From contig NW_003314368.1 in NCBI RefSeq assembly GCF_000143415.4, positions 392,792 to 456,791 on the forward strand: a stretch of 64,000 bases of DNA. The letters run 5' to 3'. Position 1 is the first letter of the stretch. The number at the start of each line of letters is the position of its first letter. This DNA comes from Selaginella moellendorffii (Eukaryota > Streptophyta > Lycopodiopsida > Selaginellales > Selaginellaceae). The notes beneath the pieces were generated by a model. That model was not told the origin of the DNA and searched no databases. It saw only the letters and a program-made list of their open reading frames with translations. Shown here in pieces: positions 58,121 to 64,000 of this stretch. A program made the translations under genes and the position numbers.

Positions 58121-59659
58121 CTAGCTAGTACACTGGTCAGGTGCGATTCCCATTTGCTCCTTCTGGTTATCAATCGAGATTCTAAACGTTTGCTGCTGGA
58201 CATTTCCGATGATGCTGAAGGCCTCCTCCTCAGGAGCGAAGGCCAGGCAGTACGTCCCCTCGTCATCCACATTGACGAGAATTCCATCGGCTGGAAGCGG
58301 CATCGAGGCACCACCATCGAAGTCGAGAACCACAGCAGGCAGGGTGGCCGTCTTCATGGATGAGAGATCATAGCAGGTGTCGAAGAGAGAGATCCCGGGG
58401 GCCGAGGGGAAAGTTACCAGCGACCGAAACGCATCGCGTAAAGCAGTGTAAGCCGGGGTGGTGAGCCTGGAGATGGCGGTGCCAGAGTCGACGATCACAC
58501 CACCAGTGCCTCTGGAACCCATGGCAAACGCATCCGGGGGGATGTTCACAGGCGAGCCGGCAACTCTGATCCTCGCGAGCCCAACGTAGTAGTACGTATC
58601 CAGCCGCCGGTTGGGAAGCAGCTTGGTGAAGCGAGCTTTCTCCGGGACAGCGCTGGGACCGAAAACGAGCGACGCAGCTATGGCGGACTCCCTCCTGGGA
58701 AGGCAGTAGGAGAAGACGCTAGCGTAGGAGGTCCCCGTCTGGGATGGAAACGAGAGTGGTCCTCGTCCCAGGCCGAGCAGCCCCGCGGCGCCGTGGAAGA
58801 GCCCCTGGTTGTTCCTGCCGCAGCCCATGGCGACGCTACGCACGGCGTGCTCGCCGAAGGAGAGCGTCTCGGTGGAGAAGTCGCCGACGGTGAAGGAGCC
58901 ATCGCCGTAGCTCACCTGGTACATACACTCGTTCTTGCGGCTGCAGCCTTTGATCTTGAGCTTGCCGCAGATGGAGCTGGCGCAGGCGAGAGGCTTGAAC
59001 GAGGAGGAGAGCGAGGGGTTGAAGATGGGGTCCTGCTGGCGGTAGCACTTGCGGCAGGGAGAGCACTGGAGCCAAGAGACGTCGCTGCCGGTGTCCGCCA
59101 CCATGTAGACGCTGCGAGCCGGCGTCCCGACTCCAATCCGAGCGAAGTAGTCGCCGCTGCCGCCAGCTATGCCAGAGATGAGTGGCGACGCGAATCCTCG
59201 TCGAGCTCCTCCGTGGCCTCGTCCTCCTCGTCCAGAGGCTAGCCCTGCTACTGCGAGAGACTCCGACTGGCCTGGGAGAGGATGGCGGAGGTCGGACTTG
59301 CGCCAGCCATTGGTGGCGAGGGCGATGGTGGCGGCGATGGCTTTGCTGCGGAGCTCGTCCTTGCGGAGGCGGGCGAGGAGGAGCTGCTTGGTGGTGGCGT
59401 TGCTTGGGCGGAGCGGGGAGGAAGGGGCGTCGCGGTGGAGCAGTGGGACGCTGAAGCTCAGCTCGTCCAGCGGCGCCTTGGCGGCGGTGGCGGCGGAGGC
59501 GGCGGCGGCTTCTTCTTGCTCCTCAACGGCTACGACTGGCGGCTTGGCGATTTGGAGCGTGACAAAGTCGGGCTGGCTGAAGGAGGAAGAGACCGCTAGA
59601 AGATTGAGGAGCAGCAGTAGCAGCAGCGGCAGCAGCGGTTCTAGAGCTCGTCTCCACAT
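58121..59659 (-). CDS. Pepsin-like aspartic protease, nepenthesin-like (A1B family), secreted
   Basis: The gene is a single exon of 512 residues. ATG 59659 opens a signal peptide (MWRRALEPLLPLLLLLLLNL). The in-frame extension upstream to 59809 is judged to be leader. A propeptide of about 130 residues with the conserved LLHRDAPSSPL motif follows, then the two catalytic sites, VADTGSDVSWLQC and GGVIVDSGTAISRL. The nepenthesin-type insert with its paired cysteines (CSPCRKCYRQQDP, CASSICGKLKIKGC) lies after the first site, and the YGDGSFTVGDFSTET flap is present. The C-terminal cysteine-containing GIAPDQC is typical. These enzymes cut proteins in the apoplast or plastid and include the guard-cell protease ASPG1. 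All catalytic residues are intact. The 5' part is very GC-rich. Confidence 0.92.
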   Translation of the reverse strand: MWRRALEPLLPLLLLLLLNLLAVSSSFSQPDFVTLQIAKPPVVAVEEQEEAAAASAATAAKAPLDELSFSVPLLHRDAPSSPLRPSNATTKQLLLARLRKDELRSKAIAATIALATNGWRKSDLRHPLPGQSESLAVAGLASGRGGRGHGGARRGFASPLISGIAGGSGDYFARIGVGTPARSVYMVADTGSDVSWLQCSPCRKCYRQQDPIFNPSLSSSFKPLACASSICGKLKIKGCSRKNECMYQVSYGDGSFTVGDFSTETLSFGEHAVRSVAMGCGRNNQGLFHGAAGLLGLGRGPLSFPSQTGTSYASVFSYCLPRRESAIAASLVFGPSAVPEKARFTKLLPNRRLDTYYYVGLARIRVAGSPVNIPPDAFAMGSRGTGGVIVDSGTAISRLTTPAYTALRDAFRSLVTFPSAPGISLFDTCYDLSSMKTATLPAVVLDFDGGASMPLPADGILVNVDDEGTYCLAFAPEEEAFSIIGNVQQQTFRISIDNQKEQMGIAPDQCTS

Positions 59660-60675
59660 TGCTGGAAGAAGAGGAGGGAAGAAGAACAAGAAAAACAATC
59701 CAGCAACGAGTGCTACTACTACTACTCGCTCGCCTCCAAGAACAAAGAACACCGCCAACGATCTCAATCGAGCAGCTTTAAAGAATTCTCGCCTCTCTCG
59801 CCACTCCACAAGGGGACGACGAAGAGGAACGAACTAAACAATGTTTAATAGTGCATACATACATTGTTCTAACGGCTCGGCCCTGACCGTTGATGCTGAC
59901 AATCCGACCGGTAACATGGCTCCACGAGGGCGGAATCAACGGTTCCTGTCGCGGCACCTCGGCGGCATATTCGTCGAGCACTAGCCATAACTTAATCAGG
60001 CTAATGAAACTTAAGCAAGCTGGAGACAATGGTCAAATTTTTTCTGAAAAAGAAGGCCCTTTGTTCTTGATGTTGGCTGTCTTTGTGACTGAAAGACACA
60101 TTTGTTGGATGAATGCAATGCACCACCACACCCCTGCACACAACTTTGCTTCATAAAAACTTATAGTGAGGGACACATGAATTCGGTGCCCTGGTGTATT
60201 CTATTCATTAAAAAATCTTTGCTTTTCTAACACTGGAGTTCCTCCAAACAAAAACACCTTAGATTAGCCTCGAAAGATTCTCATAACCATATGTTATTTG
60301 GCACTGGGGTGGTTTTATACTTTTTACCTACTTTGTCTTTTCTTCTTCTGGCTCTCATCTCACTTTATCCTATTGAGATTTTATAGGTTAGAGTCCCATG
60401 CTCCTCAGTTGCGCTGTAAACATTTAAGTTATATAAATATCAATAAACATGAGAGTGATAATGTTCTACTCCCTGACTATGGTATAAGATATCACAGTTA
60501 GGATCTTATGTTTCTAGTAGATAATATTTACACACAGTATCAGTATTGGTAAAGATTAAATTTATTAAAACGCACAAAAAGAATTGAGTCCCCAGAAGTA
60601 GTGCTCTCTGTACACTCTACAGATATTTGCAATGCTTTTTTCACATGTTGCCAAGTGCGGGACTAAGTAGTGCTC
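59660..60675. other. Spacer between the protease and the small membrane protein gene
   Basis: The first 200 bp is the protease promoter side. The remainder is AT-rich and carries no recognised gene, RNA or repeat. Confidence 0.45.
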
Positions 60676-61274
60676 TCAACGGCCTGCAAATGGCGATGTT
60701 GCTGCTGCTTGCCGAAAGAAAGGCTCAGTGGCCACTTGCACTTGTATCTGTTCTTGAGGATCCTGTCGATGCATTTGTGGAGAGAAAGAGTGCTGTGGTG
60801 GTGGTGGTGAGTCTTTTGCAAGGCTGATGAATCCTCTGGAAAAAACAAGAAGAAGTCTTAGCCCCAGAATCGAGAATCAAAGAGCTGAGAGCTTTCCTCT
60901 CTACCTTGAGAGAGTGCTGCTAGTGCATGGTGGTGGTGATGGCTCCTTTTCTTCTTCTTGAGCGTCCTTGGCCCAAGCCCAAACGCAATGCCGTTCTTGC
61001 TCCTGTAGCATTGGAGCTCCACGCTCTGGACGTGGCCGAGGAGGTCCCCCGTGTAGCTCAGTGCGTTTCTCTCCAGGCTCTGCACGATCCATCTCGCCTC
61101 CTGGCTCAGCTTGTTCCCGGCCGACTCCACCTCCGCTCCAATGCGACTCACAAACGCGTCCGCCTTGTTGCTCATCTTCTCAAGCGTCGCCACCGTCTTC
61201 ATCACCATGTACACGAGCGCTAGTGTCAGCATCCCCAGCCACAAATCATCCATAGCTGTCGTCTCGATCCTCAT
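60676..61274 (-). CDS. Small single-pass membrane protein of unknown function
   Basis: ATG 61274 (MRIETTAMDDLWLGMLTLAL) leads to one hydrophobic segment (LGMLTLALVYMVMKTVATL), a helical KMSNKADAFVSRIGAEVESA stretch that may be coiled, and a His-rich basic region (KKKKRSHHHHH). A 69-bp intron (60836-60904) with good GT-AG ends would join LSQ to EDSSALQKT and extend the protein to TGA 60676. Without splicing the frame stops at 60858. The spliced form gives about 175 residues ending PFAGR. I do not recognise the family. The N-in, C-out or reverse topology cannot be decided. Confidence 0.55.
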
Positions 61275-62389
61275 GGTCGCTCTGCTCGGGGATTCGGAGG
61301 TGGTCGTGGAAGAATTTGCTCGGGACTCGATCGATGATAGAGTTGATCGTGGAACTTAGTAAGCTTGCAAACAAGAGGGGGAAGAAGAAGTGATCAGCGA
61401 CGGATCGATCGACCTTCTAAAACTCTGGACGAGCAAGCCGAACCTGGAAAGAGTGTGCTGCGGAGCAGAAACCTTTATACGGCGAGAGCCCGGCCGACCG
61501 GTCTTTGTTTTCGCGCACTCTCCACTCATGTCTACTTCAGAAATTGGCTGCTAATCGAATCTCCTGGAAAAAAAATACCGTGAGGCTGGACCACAGGGTA
61601 ATATAGATTAATCACAAGATCGCTCGCATGGCGATCTCCTCCCTTAAAAATCTGCCAAAGGCTTACCCTCCATTGGGACTCTCAGACTTTTGGACCGCCA
61701 CTCAAGCCGGACGTGTCGCTCAACCAGGCCCTTTTACGGAGTCCTGCCACACCCAAACACTCAAAACTTCGTTTGTCTCCAAGGAAGGAAGAAATGACCA
61801 CTACTTACTTGGGCAAAGCTTTGCAAACCTTTGATTTCTTGATTCGGTGGGTCTGGCAAATTCCTCATGGGGAAAAAAAATCTTTGTACGCATTCCCTTT
61901 TCAATGATGGAAAACGAGCCTTGGAGAACGTTTGAGCTGTATCCCAAAAGCACCGGCTCTGAATGCTTGGCAAAGATTCTTTGCTTGGACAACCGGGATC
62001 GATGGTTTTCTTTGTTTGTTTTTCCAGCTTGCATTCTAAACGTGACGGCACCAAAGAGCGACGTATGGATTGTATGGAAAATACGAACACACGAACCTTC
62101 TATGAAGCTCTTTAGCAAGTTCGCGTCGGGAGCTCCATAGCGACGCGTGGAAACTTCAAAGTACTGTATGAGAACGCTTGCCAAAAGGTAGAACCTCTGA
62201 TAACTGGAAATCCCAGACAATCAATCCAGCGCGAAAAGGCAATTAGAACAGCGTGGATTCCATAAGAGTCGGGGTTGGAACTTATCTGTCTGTGATGTCG
62301 ATTGGGAAGACAATTCTCTCCAATCTACACCTTTGTTGTTGCATTATTTGCGAGTCACACCATGATGATGTCTAGGCTCTCTCTTTCAG
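61275..62389. other. 1.1-kb stretch with no supported gene
   Basis: The promoter side of the small membrane protein gene is followed by mixed sequence. Frames such as the one at 61628-61834 (LKNLPKAYPPLGLSDFW) are open but unlike any family I know. No RNA gene or repeat was seen. Confidence 0.4.
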
Positions 62390-62755
62390 TTGCATAGCTG
62401 CTGAGCTCCGGGAGAACACCACAAACGCATTTGTTCTCTTCCTCCAAGTGCATTTGACAGGACTACCTGAGAATAGACATCAAAATCATCATAGAAAATC
62501 CGATCAGGTAGAATCGCATCGATTCAAAGCTGGTGTGCAGGACTTTAACAAGGTACAAGCTTACGTAATAGGATAGATATTACCTCTACAGCACCTAGCC
62601 CTCTCGAAACCAATTCAAGACAAACATAAGCCATACCTTGGTCGAGGGAGACACGGTCTTTGAAAACTTAAGTGCTGATTTCTTGAGCCTCAGCCGATTA
62701 ACACGATGTAAGCCATAGTAAAGTATCTGTCATACCTCAAGGTGTCTATCATCGG
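62390..62755 (-). pseudogene. Decayed tandem copy of the 3' exons of beta-ketoacyl-ACP synthase
   Basis: Base by base this segment follows 63160-63660: the words ACAAACGCATTTGTTCTC, CCAAGTGCATTTGACAGGAC, GATCAGGTAGAATC, CATACCTTGGTCGAGG and TCATACCTCAAGGTGTC have clear counterparts in the same order about 0.8 kb to the right. Many substitutions and small deletions remove the reading frame, so it is a partial duplicate that no longer codes. Confidence 0.7.
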
Positions 62756-63151
62756 ACTGAAATATATGTCCTAGCAAGAACCAAAGCATACCTCTAAAGA
62801 CAAGTCCTGCATTCATGAACCATGTTAGCACAGGAAAGTGTAGAGTTATAAACAAGCTTACATAAGTACGACGAAAGCTAATTGCGACTTCCTGAAAAAT
62901 CACAAAGGAACCAAACTCATCAGGGGCATTGAAAGTGTCTAAAGCGATAGAAATCTGCAAGATCGCTACCCAAAGCTGTGGAAGCTACATTTACCTGCTT
63001 GATTCGCAGGAGATCGCTGGAGAGGCTACGTACTTAACATATTGCTTCGAGCAATGGCTAACGAGTCCCCAGGAACACAAACGGACTGTGATACCATGAA
63101 CTTTTGAGTCATTTTGAGAGAATCCTCTCCAGTCTGGAATGTTGTTGTTTT
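62756..63151. other. Spacer between the synthase pseudogene and the intact gene
   Basis: The 3' flank of the intact gene. It may include further decayed parts of the duplicate, but I could not align them with confidence. Confidence 0.4.
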
Positions 63152-64000
63152 CTAGTGACTCGGAGGAGAGGTGAACACCAGGGATGCATTCGTTCCTCCA
63201 AAGCCAAATGAATTTGACAAGACTGCGTGAATGGACATAGCCTTTGTAGAGCCGATGGGTACAAAGCCGTCGTGGAAAACCCGATCGGGTAGAATCAGAT
63301 TCAAAGTTGGCGGAGCTTGCCCCTGAGAAAAAATTTCACGACGAACGTAAGGTTACATGGGGAACTAAGGTACAGGCTTACGTGATGTAGCGCCAAAACT
63401 GAGAAGATCGCCTCTACGGCTCCAGCAGCCCCTAGGAGGTGTCCAGTGGCTCCCTGCAAACCAATATAAATAAAGCTCAGTGGAGTCCCAGAAGCGCCAT
63501 ACCTTGGTCGAGGAAAACGCAAGGTTTCCAGTTACTGCATGCTCCTTAAATACAGTTTTGATGGCCACAGCCTCAACTTTGTCACCTATGCTTCAAATCA
63601 ACAAGCTTTAAAAGAGCAGCAGGAATCTTTGTCATACCTCGCGGAGTCGATGTTGCGTGAGCATTGACATAATCGATTTCATTGGGTTTCAGTCCGGACT
63701 AACATGAAATCGAGGTTAGATCTGGGTTTCGCTAACAAGAACGGAAGCTCACTTGCTGCAAAGCTCGATTCATAGCCAGAACAGCTCCTTTCCCATCTTC
63801 AGACGGTTGAGTGATGTGGTGGCCGTCACCTGGAAAACACAATATGTTAGCAACAGCATAACCATAGTGACGAGGTACCCGACATCCCATATCCACGGAT
63901 TTCCGCGTACATTTTTGCTCCTCGTCTTTTTGCATGCTCATATTCCTAGAAACAAATCAGAAGTGTTTTTCTCAATACAAATCTTACCTCAAGAATCATA
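63152..64000 (-). CDS. KAS: 3-oxoacyl-[acyl-carrier-protein] synthase, mitochondrial type (3' part of gene)
   Basis: The stop codon is at 63152-63154 and the gene extends past the right edge. Visible exons encode the C-terminal half of a condensing enzyme: GDGHHITQPSEDGKGAVLAM, SGLKPNEIDYVNAHATSTPR with the first catalytic His, AIKTVFKEHAVTGNLAFSST, GATGHLLGAAGAVEAIFSVL with the second catalytic His, and the final SNSFGFGGTNASLVF. HITQP with EDGKG is closest to the mitochondrial KAS of plants, which makes the octanoyl precursor of lipoic acid and longer acyl chains by condensing malonyl-ACP. The catalytic Cys exon lies outside the window. Introns are 50-70 bp. A broken duplicate lies just downstream. 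Confidence 0.9.

Noticed and set aside
59169-59837. A 222-residue plus-strand frame opposite the aspartic protease
   Set aside because: It is the antisense of a GC-rich exon and shows no family features, while the minus frame carries all catalytic motifs.
61628-62220. Frames of 60-140 residues on both strands upstream of the synthase pseudogene
   Set aside because: They resemble no family, and have neither splice structure nor codon-use support that I could see.

Overview
The window is nuclear DNA of a land plant, most likely the lycophyte Selaginella (S. moellendorffii or a close relative). The genes belong to plant-specific families: a PATRONUS-type securin, a COR27/28-like protein, the TH2 thiamin-salvage fusion, an ASR3-type trihelix factor, a BONZAI copine and a nepenthesin-like protease. 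They are packed closely and cut by very short GT-AG introns (about 50-70 bp), which is typical of this lineage. The species call is an inference from gene content and intron size.

Left gene-rich block (1-15.3 kb). Minus strand: the 5' part of a gene for an unknown secreted protein, a PATRONUS/RSS1-like securin, a COR27/28-like gene, a tRNA-Gly(GCC) with a weak acceptor end, bifunctional TH2, an ASR3-like trihelix factor and mitochondrial cytochrome c1. Plus strand: ATG16, divergent from cytochrome c1 across 147 bp, then a copine whose promoter is partly duplicated about 0.88 kb upstream. A miRNA-sized hairpin lies between the two promoter copies.

Repeat block (15.3-50 kb). This is a nest of LTR retrotransposons. 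(a) The 3' half of a chromodomain Ty3/gypsy element carries two intron-like insertions in its integrase region. (b) An intact-looking non-autonomous element with 1.75-kb LTRs, 17733-25291, has target-site duplication GCTAA and sits inside (a). Both carry the same tract next to the 3' LTR, so (a) is probably the family that mobilised (b). (c) The 5' half of the same chromovirus family lies on the minus strand (32.8-36.7 kb). (d) A second gypsy element (about 36.97-49.82 kb) is split by a solo LTR of family (b) (TSD GGCAA), by an LTR fragment and by (e). The solo LTR contains two inverted copies of a miniature TRIM element around an 880-bp assembly gap. (e) A nearly full-length chromovirus (42692-48146) has a primer-binding site that matches no obvious tRNA but is a 16-nt perfect complement of the predicted 5' end of its own transcript, so Tf1-type self-priming is predicted. 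A long-TIR MITE and fragments of short-chain dehydrogenase and alpha/beta-hydrolase genes lie at 30.8-32.4 kb.

Right gene-rich block (51.4-64 kb). A meiotic-clade/DAA1-type AAA ATPase (minus) diverges across 87 bp from an unusual MAPK-like kinase without a TxY motif (plus). These are followed by a nepenthesin-like aspartic protease, a small single-pass membrane protein, a decayed tandem duplicate of the 3' exons of a beta-ketoacyl-ACP synthase, and the 3' part of the intact mitochondrial-type synthase gene, which runs off the window. The genes are mostly unrelated housekeeping or regulatory loci. The functional pairing visible here is among the transposable elements, where autonomous and parasitic families share PBS, PPT region and LTR core.
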